NCBI GenBank assembly: GCA_902791035.1
Contig: CADAUA010000003.1
Span: forward strand, 89,581-153,580
Direction of reading: 5' to 3'
Source: an uncultured Coriobacteriaceae bacterium
GTDB lineage: Bacteria > Actinomycetota > Coriobacteriia > Coriobacteriales > Atopobiaceae
Length of the DNA: 64,000 bases
The notes below the pieces were generated by a model. That model saw nothing but the letters and a program-made list of their open reading frames with translations. It searched no databases and had not been told where the DNA came from. Made by a program: the position numbers and the translations under genes. Shown here piece by piece: positions 8,292-16,001 of this stretch (the stretch's first letter is position 1; each line of letters starts with the position of its first letter).

Positions 8292-8979
8292 GGTTCCTCG
8301 TGGCGTTGGCGTAGTAGAGCAGTTGCAGGATGGACACGAGCGCCGCCGCCACATAGGTCAGGGCTGCGGCCGTGAGCACCTGCTTGGCGCCCTTCTGGTC
8401 CAGGCCCTGGCCGTTGGCCCCCAGATAGGCCACGGCCCTGCGCGAGGCATCTATCTCCACGGGGAGGGTCACCAGCTGGAAGATGACCGTGATGGCAAAG
8501 ATCCACACAGCCAGCCGCATGAGTCCTGCGAGGTTCATGAAGACGCCCAGGAAGAAGAGGATCATCCAGGACTGCGATGCGAAGTTCACAGCCGGCACGA
8601 GCGCCGTGCGGATCTTGATGGGCCCGTAGCCCTGGGCCGTCTGCACGGCATGCCCCGCCTCGTGGCAGGCCACGGCGACCGAGGCCACGGAGGCCTGCCC
8701 GTAGTTGGCAGGCGACAGGTGGAGCTTGTTGTCCCGCGGGTCATAGAAGTCCGTGAGGGTGCCCGCCACATGGGTTATGCCCACGGCCGAGGCCCCCTCC
8801 TCATCGAGCATGCGGCGCGCCACCTCGGCGCCCGTGCCCTGTATGCGCGCCGGCACCTTGGACCACTTGGCGTACATCCGCTTGATGTAGCCCTGCGTGA
8901 GGGCACCCAGCACCAGCGAGACGATCACGATGAGCCAATAGCCCATGTCCCCGCCGTAGTAGCCGTACCCATAACCCAT
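8284..8979 (-). CDS. YugP-type membrane zinc metallopeptidase
   Basis: A 231-residue integral membrane protein of the YugP/Zn-dependent protease family (peptidase_MA, PF04298). After an N-terminal membrane segment (residues ~12-30) comes the zinc motif HEAGH within VAVACHEAGHAVQ, the DFYDPRDNKLHLSP segment before it, and at least three further hydrophobic segments toward the C-terminus. Its substrate is unknown. A clear GGAAGGGGGA ribosome binding site precedes the ATG. It starts the operon that continues into xseA with an 8-base overlap. Confidence 0.9.
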   Translation of the reverse strand: MGYGYGYYGGDMGYWLIVIVSLVLGALTQGYIKRMYAKWSKVPARIQGTGAEVARRMLDEEGASAVGITHVAGTLTDFYDPRDNKLHLSPANYGQASVASVAVACHEAGHAVQTAQGYGPIKIRTALVPAVNFASQSWMILFFLGVFMNLAGLMRLAVWIFAITVIFQLVTLPVEIDASRRAVAYLGANGQGLDQKGAKQVLTAAALTYVAAALVSILQLLYYANATRNRD

Positions 8980-9083
8980 GAGGTCCCCCTTCCGTGAGTG
9001 ATTGGGGACATTCTACCCAAGCGACGGGACACAAATCCGGCTCGCAGGCAGGCTTGTCAGCCAAGGGGTCGAAGGGGCAGGCC

Positions 9084-10262
9084 CTAGAGCACCTCTACGC
9101 GCCCACCCTTGACCGTGAGCCCCGTCTCACCGTCCAACAGGCGCTCCAGGTCGCGCCCCACCACCTCGTAGCGCCAGCCCGTAGCCAGGCGCGACCGCTT
9201 GCGGTTGGTCAGGAACTGCGCCAGGTCCTCCCGAGAGGCCAGCAGGGCGTTTGCCACCCCTGTCCTATCGGAGACGACCCGCACGAAGGCATACATGAGG
9301 TCCACCACGGCCTCGGCGTCGCCCGAGGCGTGCGCGTGATGCTCCACCGCGGGGCACTGGTCGGCGGGCACCGCCAGGCCACGCGAGACCGCCGCCACGA
9401 TGGCCGAGACGTCGCGGGCGCTCATCTGCTCCGTGCCGCGGACCCTCCTCAGGCGCTCGCCGCTCTGCGGGCATCTCTTGGCTATCTCCACGATGAGCTC
9501 GTCGGAGCAGACCCACTTCTTGGGCACGTCGCGGTCCGCCGCGGCCTCCTCGCGCCAGGCGCAGACCTCTCGCGCCACGGCGAGCTGCCGGCGCGTGAGA
9601 GCACCCGAGCGCTTGAGCTTGAGGTAGGCCTTCCTGGGGTCACGCTTGACCTTCTCCACAGAAGCGACCTCCTCCATCTCGGGCCGCACCCAGGAGAGCC
9701 GGTCCAGCTCCACGAGCCGGCGCATCTGTCGCTCGTAGATGCCCGGCAGGTAGAGGACGTCGTCCTCGGCATAGCGCAGCTGCTCGTCGTCGAGCGGTCG
9801 ACGCGACCAGTCCGTGAGGGCCTCGGCCTTGGGCAGGCGGATTCCGCAGTACTCCTCCACCAACGTCCCGTAGCTCACCTGGTGGCGCATGCCCAGGAAG
9901 CCCGCCGCCAGCTGAGTGTCGAAGACCGGGGCCACCTCGCAGCCCATGCCGTCGAGAAGGACCTCCAGGTCCTGGCCGCAGGCGTGGAAGACCTTGGTCA
10001 CCCTCGGGTCCTCCAGAATCTCTGCCAGCGGCGAGAGGTCGTGGATGAGGATGGGATCGATGGCTGCGGACTGGTCGCCATAGCAAACCTGCACGAGGCA
10101 GAGCCTAGGCCTATAGGTCCTCTCGCGCAGGAACTCCGTGTCTACCGCCAGAACTTTGGCCGCCCGTGCGCGCTCGCAGTAGGCGCGCAGGCCCTCATCT
10201 GTGGATATGTACAAGCCGTCTGCCTCTCGGGGTGCCGTGGGAGCCACCCATTGGGATACCAT
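9084..10262 (-). CDS. rnd: ribonuclease D-type 3'-5' exonuclease with HRDC domain
   Basis: Trims 3' ends of tRNA and other stable RNA precursors. The DEDDy exonuclease domain is at the N-terminus: VLAVDTEFLRERTY (DxE), HACGQDLEVLLDGMG (the ExoII Asp), and AEDDVLYLPGIY, whose Y-x3-D spacing follows the family pattern. A C-terminal HRDC-like half follows, including a second helical repeat around residues 300-380. The ATG at 10262 (or GTG at 10265) gives about 392 residues, as expected; the upstream SD is weak, so the exact start is uncertain. It is divergent from the DagK-like gene at 10332 with only about 70 bp between them. Confidence 0.9.
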   Translation of the reverse strand: MVSQWVAPTAPREADGLYISTDEGLRAYCERARAAKVLAVDTEFLRERTYRPRLCLVQVCYGDQSAAIDPILIHDLSPLAEILEDPRVTKVFHACGQDLEVLLDGMGCEVAPVFDTQLAAGFLGMRHQVSYGTLVEEYCGIRLPKAEALTDWSRRPLDDEQLRYAEDDVLYLPGIYERQMRRLVELDRLSWVRPEMEEVASVEKVKRDPRKAYLKLKRSGALTRRQLAVAREVCAWREEAAADRDVPKKWVCSDELIVEIAKRCPQSGERLRRVRGTEQMSARDVSAIVAAVSRGLAVPADQCPAVEHHAHASGDAEAVVDLMYAFVRVVSDRTGVANALLASREDLAQFLTNRKRSRLATGWRYEVVGRDLERLLDGETGLTVKGGRVEVL

Positions 10263-10331
10263 CACGATGTCACTCAAACGCCACACGTCATGATACATGC
10301 ATGACGGTAGGCATCTCCCGGGAGGCAGGCC

Positions 10332-11303
10332 GTGCGCGCCCTCATCATCCACAATCCAAGGTCTGGCTTTGGCTCGGACGCCGTCTTCGAGTTCGAGCGC
10401 TCCCTCCTTCGCGAGGGCGACGAGTGCACGGTCCGCATCCTCTCTCGCGACTTCCGGACCCGCGAGGCCGTGGCCGACGCCGCCAGCTACGACGTGGTGG
10501 TCCTTTCGGGCGGCGATTCCACGGTTACCAGCCTCATGCATGCGTTGATCGGCACCGACGTGCCCGTCTGCGTGTTCCCCTCGGGCACCGAGAACCTCCT
10601 CAGCGCCACCATAGGCAACGCGCCGGAGCCAGCGGCCCTGGCGCGCGCCTGCCGCGTGGGCAAGACCGCCCTCCTGGATCTCACCCGCACGTCATGGCTC
10701 GCCACGGACGGCACTCGGCACACCAGCGGCGTGGGGCTTCTCGCCGGCGTGGGGTACGACATGCAGCTCCTCCACTCGTCGCTCACGGCACCGGGGACCT
10801 TTGGCAACGCGTTCTTCTTTGCCACCACGCTGCAGAGCACCCATCCCACGGTGGCAAGCATCCAGGTTACGGTGGACGGACAGGAGCATTCCTACCGCGG
10901 CATCTCCTGCCTGGTGGCCCACGACACTCTGCTCCCCGGCGACGTCCAGGCCGTCCCCGGCAACCGCCTGGACGACGCCCTCCTGGACGTCATCGTGCTG
11001 GAGGCCCCGGGCGAGGACACCAAGTCCCCCAACCGTCGCGGCCTCATAGACGACGAGGGCAACCCCGTGGGCCGCCCGATCCTGCGGACGCTACGAGGCC
11101 GCCATGTGGACGTACAGGTGAGCAAGGACATGCCCTTCTGCATCGACGGCAACCAGACGGCCGACCTGGTACGGAGCTTCTCTGCCGAGGAACTCCCCAG
11201 GGCCTGCCGCGTGATCGTGGACACCATGAGCCCCTACTGTCCCAAGGACGACGCAGCCCCGCGCTTCTCTGGCACGGACGAAATCGCCTACCCCGAGGGA
11301 TAG
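10332..11303 (+). CDS. DagK/YegS-like lipid kinase domain protein
   Basis: A 323-residue member of the diacylglycerol kinase catalytic-domain family, which phosphorylates lipid or sphingoid substrates with ATP. The N-terminal IIHNPRSGFG, the nucleotide loop VVVLSGGDSTVTSLMHAL and VFPSGTENLLSATIG are recognisable. The consensus loop GGDGT reads GGDST here, and PxGTxNDxA reads PSGTENLLS, so it is a divergent branch and activity is not assured. The start is GTG, seven bases after GGAGG. A substrate-binding C-terminal beta domain (residues 130-320) is present. It appears monocistronic. Confidence 0.82.
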   Translation: MRALIIHNPRSGFGSDAVFEFERSLLREGDECTVRILSRDFRTREAVADAASYDVVVLSGGDSTVTSLMHALIGTDVPVCVFPSGTENLLSATIGNAPEPAALARACRVGKTALLDLTRTSWLATDGTRHTSGVGLLAGVGYDMQLLHSSLTAPGTFGNAFFFATTLQSTHPTVASIQVTVDGQEHSYRGISCLVAHDTLLPGDVQAVPGNRLDDALLDVIVLEAPGEDTKSPNRRGLIDDEGNPVGRPILRTLRGRHVDVQVSKDMPFCIDGNQTADLVRSFSAEELPRACRVIVDTMSPYCPKDDAAPRFSGTDEIAYPEG

Positions 11304-11353
11304 GCGATCACCCATAGGCTGATGTCTAGCAGGACGCTCCAGGCTCGGACGGG

Positions 11354-12415
11354 CTACTCTGCGTCCTGCGGGAAGCGGACCCCCACCTGCCGGCGGATCT
11401 CGTCCATGACCGCCAGGGACTGCAGGGTGACCTTCTCCCACCCCGCCACGGCCTCCAGTGCCTGGGTCTCTCCGCGCACGGCCCGGCAGAAGTCGTCGAG
11501 CTCGCAGGCCATGTCGTTCTCGGGCGTGGGCTCGCAGGCCACGGGCTCACCCGCACCAGCCTCCGAGTGGTAGACCATGGCCGAACCCTCATGGCGATGG
11601 ACCGCGAGGTCGTGTGGCCCAGAGGTGTCCTGCCAGGTGAGCGTGGCCTCCTCGCCCGCCACCTGGGAGGGCAGCACGTCGTCCATCACCTTGCCGTAGG
11701 CGAGCGAGACGACCTTGTCTCCATAGCCAAGCAGGGCCTCGCCCGAGAGGTCCACCATGCCGCAGGGGTCGTCGTCGGCACTGCCCGGCACCCGGCAGGT
11801 CACCCCCAGGGCGCGCACCTCCGCAGGCACGCCAAAGAGCGCCACCGCCGGCTCCACGCAGTAGACGCCGATGTCCATGAGGGCACCTTCCGCCAGGTGT
11901 GGGTCGAACACGTTCACGCGCTCCCCCGCACGAAGGCGCGCCATACGGGAAGTCACCTTTGCAAAGCGAATCGTAGCCGAGCGCACGGGGCCTAGGTCGG
12001 CCGCCTCGCGACGTATCGCTTCGAAGGCGGGGACGTGCAGGTTTCGCATGGCCTCCAACGCGACGACCCCCGTCTGGTGTGCCGCACCGAACACCTCGCA
12101 CGCCTGGCGCTCGTTTGGCGCCAGGGACTTCTCCACGAGCACATGCTTGCCCGCCCTTGCAAGGGCCATGGCCTGCGGCACGTGCACAGCGTTTGGAGAG
12201 GCGATGTAGACGGCATCCACCTGGTGGCAGGCGCCCAAGGCCTCGAGCGAGTCGAAGGCAAGCCGCGCCCTGTGCCTCTGCCCGAAGGCCTCGGCCCGAG
12301 CCAGGTCCCTCGAGTAGCAGGCCACGAGCTCCGCGCCCTCGTAGCCGCCCAGCGCGTCCAGGAAGCGCTCGCATATGGCGCTCGTGCCGATGGTGGCGAA
12401 CCTGACCTTGTCCAT
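11354..12415 (-). CDS. Gfo/Idh/MocA family oxidoreductase
   Basis: A 353-residue NAD(P)-dependent oxidoreductase of the glucose-fructose oxidoreductase/inositol dehydrogenase family. The N-terminal Rossmann fold reads VRFATIGTSAICERFLDAL, and the family EKP motif appears as VLVEKSLAPN with serine replacing proline. The C-terminal alpha/beta domain contains EGALMDIGVYCVEP, as expected. The ATG at 12415 has AGAGGGAGG upstream. No sugar transport or catabolic genes are near, so the substrate, probably a sugar or cyclitol, is unknown. It is divergent from the thioesterase gene. Confidence 0.88.
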   Translation of the reverse strand: MDKVRFATIGTSAICERFLDALGGYEGAELVACYSRDLARAEAFGQRHRARLAFDSLEALGACHQVDAVYIASPNAVHVPQAMALARAGKHVLVEKSLAPNERQACEVFGAAHQTGVVALEAMRNLHVPAFEAIRREAADLGPVRSATIRFAKVTSRMARLRAGERVNVFDPHLAEGALMDIGVYCVEPAVALFGVPAEVRALGVTCRVPGSADDDPCGMVDLSGEALLGYGDKVVSLAYGKVMDDVLPSQVAGEEATLTWQDTSGPHDLAVHRHEGSAMVYHSEAGAGEPVACEPTPENDMACELDDFCRAVRGETQALEAVAGWEKVTLQSLAVMDEIRRQVGVRFPQDAE

Positions 12416-12537
12416 ATTCCTCCCTCTGCCGGAAACCAGCCTCAGGGTACATCGCACGGTCACACTTGGCAGTCGGCATGTGCCCTTACGTCGGCAAACT
12501 GCTAGAGTCTTGTGGCATACGAGACGATTGGAGCCCC

Positions 12538-13254
12538 ATGTACTCTTTTGACAGCCGGGTCCGCTACAGCGAGTGCGACGAGAAGTGCGACCTCTCCATC
12601 CTCGGCCTCATGGACTACCTGCAGGACTGCGCCTGCTTCCAGATACAGGACTTCGGTCGCGGCGTCGAGACCCTCTCCGAGGAGGGACTCGCCTGGATCG
12701 TGGGTATCTGGGAGATCGAGATCGAGCGTCTTCCCCGCTACTGCGAGGATATCCGCATAAGCACCTGGAACTACGAGACCAAGCGCCTGCAGGCCATGCG
12801 CTGCGTGACCATCAGCGACAAGGCTGGCAACCAGCTCGTGCGCGCCGACTCCCAGTGGTTCATCTACGACGCCGACAAGGGCCGCGTGGTCCGGATTCCC
12901 GAGTCCGAGCTCGTCCACTACACCGGCGAGCCCCGGCTCGACATGCCTCCCCTGCCCCGCAGGCTGACCACGGAGGGCGACTTCCGCGAGGCCCCGGCGG
13001 TGACCGTGTCCGAGCAGCACCTGGACACCAACCACCACATGAACAACGCCCAGTACGTCCTGATCGCTCAGGAGTCGCTGGCGGCTCTCGGGCTCACGCT
13101 CGACCTCTACCGCATCACAGTCCAATACCGCAAGATGGCCTGGCTGGGCGACACCATCCAGCCGCGCGTGTACGAGTGCGACAGGGGCTACGTGGTGGAC
13201 CTCGTCTCCGACGAGGGCGAGACCTACGCCTGCGTGAAGATGGAGGCGAGATGA
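12538..13254 (+). CDS. acyl-ACP thioesterase (hotdog fold)
   Basis: Releases fatty acids from acyl carrier protein. The 238-residue protein has two hotdog halves: the first with RYSECDEKCDLSILGLMDYLQD, WIVGIWEIEIERLPRY and ISTWNYE; the second with the catalytic region LDTNHHMNNAQYV, matching the D-x-N-x-H-x-N-N signature of the FatA/FatB-like family (PF01643). The ATG at 12538 has GGAG upstream, and the protein aligns from there. Its stop overlaps the Nudix ATG (ATGA), so the two are translationally coupled. In anaerobic actinobacteria such enzymes may set chain length or supply free fatty acids; that role is inferred. Confidence 0.9.
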   Translation: MYSFDSRVRYSECDEKCDLSILGLMDYLQDCACFQIQDFGRGVETLSEEGLAWIVGIWEIEIERLPRYCEDIRISTWNYETKRLQAMRCVTISDKAGNQLVRADSQWFIYDADKGRVVRIPESELVHYTGEPRLDMPPLPRRLTTEGDFREAPAVTVSEQHLDTNHHMNNAQYVLIAQESLAALGLTLDLYRITVQYRKMAWLGDTIQPRVYECDRGYVVDLVSDEGETYACVKMEAR

Positions 13255-13673
13255 GCAAGAAGGTCGTGCCCGTGGCGGCGGGCATTCTCTGGAAAGACGA
13301 CAAGGTCCTCGCATGCCAGCGCGACGCCGAGGGAAATGCCGGCAAGTGGGAGTTCCCCGGTGGGCGTGTGGAGGCCGGCGAGACGGCCGAGCAGGCACTG
13401 CGCCGCGAGCTATCCGAGGAGCTCGACCTGAGCGTCTCCACCTGCTGGCCCTACGACAAGGTCGAGATGGACTACCCGGACTTCCGGCTCTCCATGGACC
13501 TCTTCGTGTGTCCCCTCGCGGCGGGGACGGAGCCCGAGCCTCGCGTCCACTCGGCCCTGAGATGGCTCTCCCAGTCGGAGCTCCTGGACGTGGACTGGCT
13601 GCCGGCCGACCTTGTGGTCGCCCGCTCCCTGGGGCAGTTCTGGGACGCGGCCTTCTTTGCCGAGACCCTGTGA
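13251..13673 (+). CDS. Nudix hydrolase, MutT-like (CTP/8-oxo-dGTP pyrophosphohydrolase type)
   Basis: A 140-residue Nudix enzyme that removes pyrophosphate from nucleotide substrates. The Nudix box (G-x5-E-x7-REUxEExGU) is present as GGRVEAGETAEQALRR followed by ELSEELDL. The N-terminal KKVVPVAAGILWKDDKVLAC strand and the downstream FRLSMDLFVCP strand fit MutT-type sanitising enzymes. Its ATG overlaps the thioesterase stop by four bases (ATGA), and the reading frame can be followed upstream through that gene only as an artefact. Substrate preference is not readable. Confidence 0.9.
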   Translation: MSKKVVPVAAGILWKDDKVLACQRDAEGNAGKWEFPGGRVEAGETAEQALRRELSEELDLSVSTCWPYDKVEMDYPDFRLSMDLFVCPLAAGTEPEPRVHSALRWLSQSELLDVDWLPADLVVARSLGQFWDAAFFAETL

Positions 13674-13704
13674 CCCCCCGGCATACCTGAGAGGACACCG
13701 CATC

Positions 13705-14523
13705 ATGGCAGAATACGGAACACCCACGAGCAACGACAAGGGCATCGTGCCCGCGCAGCCCGTCATACAGAGCGCCAGCGCCACGACCTCGCCGGACAAC
13801 AGCAACTCCGGCCCCATGGCCTATGTGGTCACGGCCATCGTACTCGCTGTCCTGCTCCTCCTGGCCGGAAGCCTCGGCTCGTGCGCCACCTCGGTTCTGG
13901 ACGCCGTGGGAGACGACTACTGGTCAGGCCACGGCTACACCGACGCGCCAGGCACCTCCGACCCCTATGGCATCGAGGACCGCCAGAACCAGAGGACGGA
14001 CTCGGGCCAGACGACCGAGCCTGAGACCGTCTCGGTGACAGACGCCCTGGACCTCAACCTGAGCGTCTACGAGGGGCCCCTCTCATCGTATGTGTCCGCA
14101 TCGGACTACGCGGGCACCGAGCAGGCCGTGACGGACTACGTCCGCTCGATCCTCTCCGTGGACGAGCAGGCTACCACGGTCGTCGTCCAATGCCTGAGGG
14201 CGGCCGCGCGGGACGAGGCCACGCGCTCGCACAGCATCCGAGCCGCCATCGAGGCCGCGGACGCGGCACAGCGCGACATCGCCGCACTCGAGGCACCGGT
14301 AGCCACCAAGGGCGACACCGACCTTCTTGCCACCGAGATGCAGGCGGCACGCGACTGTGCGGCAAACCGCTGGGCGGCGATCTCGCAGGAGCTCAGCCTC
14401 CTGGATACCACGGATGAGCTGTCGTACGCAGACCTCAGCGATGCCGACGCCCAGGCTCGCACCGCCTCCGACGACGCCACGACCGCCATCACCTACGTCC
14501 TGATAGACTCCACGGCCAACTAG
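13705..14523 (+). CDS. hypothetical single-pass membrane protein
   Basis: A 272-residue protein I do not recognise. Residues 1-37 are polar and Ser/Thr-rich, residues ~38-60 form one transmembrane helix (MAYVVTAIVLAVLLLLAGS) ending in GSCATS, and the remaining ~210 residues are predicted outside. The outer part begins with a disordered acidic linker (~65-115) and continues as Ala-rich helices that could form a small coiled bundle. The cysteine after the helix is not in a convincing lipobox position because a long N-terminus precedes it. The ATG at 13705 has GAGAGGA upstream. It sits between the Nudix and thyA genes, all on the plus strand. Confidence 0.75.
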   Translation: MAEYGTPTSNDKGIVPAQPVIQSASATTSPDNSNSGPMAYVVTAIVLAVLLLLAGSLGSCATSVLDAVGDDYWSGHGYTDAPGTSDPYGIEDRQNQRTDSGQTTEPETVSVTDALDLNLSVYEGPLSSYVSASDYAGTEQAVTDYVRSILSVDEQATTVVVQCLRAAARDEATRSHSIRAAIEAADAAQRDIAALEAPVATKGDTDLLATEMQAARDCAANRWAAISQELSLLDTTDELSYADLSDADAQARTASDDATTAITYVLIDSTAN

Positions 14524-14555
14524 CAGCGACCCGCCACGACCACATCGGGAGACCC

Positions 14556-15404
14556 ATGAGCAAGGCAGACGACATCTTCATCTCCATGTGCTCCGACATC
14601 ATCGAGCACGGCACCACCACCGAGGGTCAGCGCGTTCGCCCCCACTGGGAGGACGGCACCCCCGCCTACACCATCAAGCGCTTTGGCGTGTGCAACCGCT
14701 ACGACCTGCGCGAGGAGTTCCCCGCGCTCACCCTGCGCCGTACCGCCCTCAAGAGCTGCATGGACGAGGTCCTGTGGATCTACCAGCGCAAGTCGAACAA
14801 CGTCCACGACCTCAAGCCCCACATCTGGGACGAGTGGGCGGACGAGACGGGCTCCATCGGCAAGGCATACGGCTACCAGGTGGCCCAGGTGAGCCACTAT
14901 GCCGACGGCGACTACGACCAGATGGACCGCGTCCTCAAGGACCTGCGCGAGAACCCCTACTCCCGCCGCATCATGACCAACCTCTACAACTTCCACGACC
15001 TCTCCGAGATGCACCTCTATCCCTGCGCCTACAACGCCATCTACAACGTGACGCAGGATCCCGGGGAGGGCCGTCCGACGCTCAACATGCTGCTCGTGCA
15101 GCGCAGCCAGGACGTGCTCGCCGCAAACAACTGGAACGTGTGCCAGTACGCCATCCTCCTCATGATGGTCGCACAGGTGGAGGGCATGATCGCGGGCGAG
15201 CTCGTCCACATGATTGCCGACGCCCACATCTACGACCGCCACGTGGACGTGGTGCGCGAGCTCATCGGCCGCCCCACCCATCCGGCACCTGTCGTCCGCC
15301 TCAACCCCGAGGTCAGGGACTTCTACGACTTCACGACCGACGACCTGATCGTGGAGGGCTACGAGCACGGCCCCCAGGTCACGAATATCCCCATCGCCAT
15401 CTAG
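14556..15404 (+). CDS. thyA: thymidylate synthase
   Basis: Methylates dUMP to dTMP with 5,10-methylene-THF, producing dihydrofolate. The 282-residue protein has the active-site cysteine in HLYPCAYNAIYNV, the QRSQD phosphate-binding motif, NNWNVCQYA and the IADAHIYDRHV folate/dUMP-binding stretch. The QRSQD and PCA variants, instead of QRSCD and PCH, place it in the ThyA branch found in many Gram-positive anaerobes. GGGAG precedes the ATG. The dihydrofolate reductase gene follows 51 bases downstream, which is the enzyme needed to recycle its product. Confidence 0.96.
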   Translation: MSKADDIFISMCSDIIEHGTTTEGQRVRPHWEDGTPAYTIKRFGVCNRYDLREEFPALTLRRTALKSCMDEVLWIYQRKSNNVHDLKPHIWDEWADETGSIGKAYGYQVAQVSHYADGDYDQMDRVLKDLRENPYSRRIMTNLYNFHDLSEMHLYPCAYNAIYNVTQDPGEGRPTLNMLLVQRSQDVLAANNWNVCQYAILLMMVAQVEGMIAGELVHMIADAHIYDRHVDVVRELIGRPTHPAPVVRLNPEVRDFYDFTTDDLIVEGYEHGPQVTNIPIAI

Positions 15405-15437
15405 TGGGCACAAAGGGATACTCCCTTTCTGCCCACT
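15403..15437. repeat. ATACT-loop hairpin repeat, copy 3
   Basis: AGTGGGCA and AAAGGG pair with CCCTTT and TGCCCACT around the loop ATACT, with one C-C mismatch. It overlaps the last two bases of the thyA stop codon and lies in the thyA-folA spacer, ending before the folA ribosome binding site. It could reduce folA expression relative to thyA. Confidence 0.8.
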
Positions 15438-15455
15438 CTCAACCTGGAGGCAACC

Positions 15456-15944
15456 ATGAACGCCATCGTATCCGTCACGCGCGACTGGGCCATCGGACTC
15501 GAGGGTGGCCTACTCGTGCATGGCAAAGCAGACATGCATAGGTTCGTGGAGCTCACCATGGGCGGCACCGTCCTCATGGGGCGCAAGACCCTCGAGAGCT
15601 TCCCGGGCGGGCCACTGAAGGGCCGCCGCAACGTGGTGCTCTCGCGCGACCCGCACTTCTGCCCCGAGGGTGCCGAGTGCTACCGCTGCATGGACGACGC
15701 CCTCACGGCCGTGGCCGGCGAGGATCCAGACAAGGTCTGGCTCATAGGCGGCGCCTCCATCTACAAGGCCCTTATCGACGAGTGCGCCCGCGCCTACGTG
15801 ACCAAGAACGACGTGGTTCTGCCCGCGGACGCCTGGTTCCCCGACCTTGACGCTGACCCCGCCTGGCAGGTGGAGACGGTCGAGCTCGGCGGCACGACCA
15901 AGCGCGGCATCCCCTTCGAGTTCGTGACCTACCGGCATGTCTAG
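15456..15944 (+). CDS. folA: dihydrofolate reductase
   Basis: Reduces dihydrofolate to tetrahydrofolate with NADPH. The 162-residue protein shows MNAIVSVTRDWAIGLEGGL, the acidic active-site residue in GKADMHRFVELT (E. coli Asp27 equivalent), the NADPH-binding GGTVLMGRKTLESFPGGPL and NVVLSRD strands, and WLIGGASIYKAL. The tryptophan usually found after the substrate loop is replaced (GLLVHG for GLPWHL), a modest divergence in the region that contacts folate and trimethoprim. CTGGAGG precedes the ATG. It is paired with thyA upstream. Confidence 0.94.
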   Translation: MNAIVSVTRDWAIGLEGGLLVHGKADMHRFVELTMGGTVLMGRKTLESFPGGPLKGRRNVVLSRDPHFCPEGAECYRCMDDALTAVAGEDPDKVWLIGGASIYKALIDECARAYVTKNDVVLPADAWFPDLDADPAWQVETVELGGTTKRGIPFEFVTYRHV

Positions 15945-15977
15945 CAAAAGGGGCGGGGAGCACGCGGCTCCCCGCCC
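15945..15977 (-). terminator. rho-independent terminator of the CWB2/BspA-type surface protein gene
   Basis: GGGCGGGGAGC (15951-15961) pairs with GGCTCCCCGCCC (15966-15977); on the minus strand it is followed by CTTTTG. It sits between convergent genes and may also stop folA transcription. Confidence 0.8.
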
Positions 15978-16001
15978 ATAGGCCAACCGACACCGGGCCG
16001 T

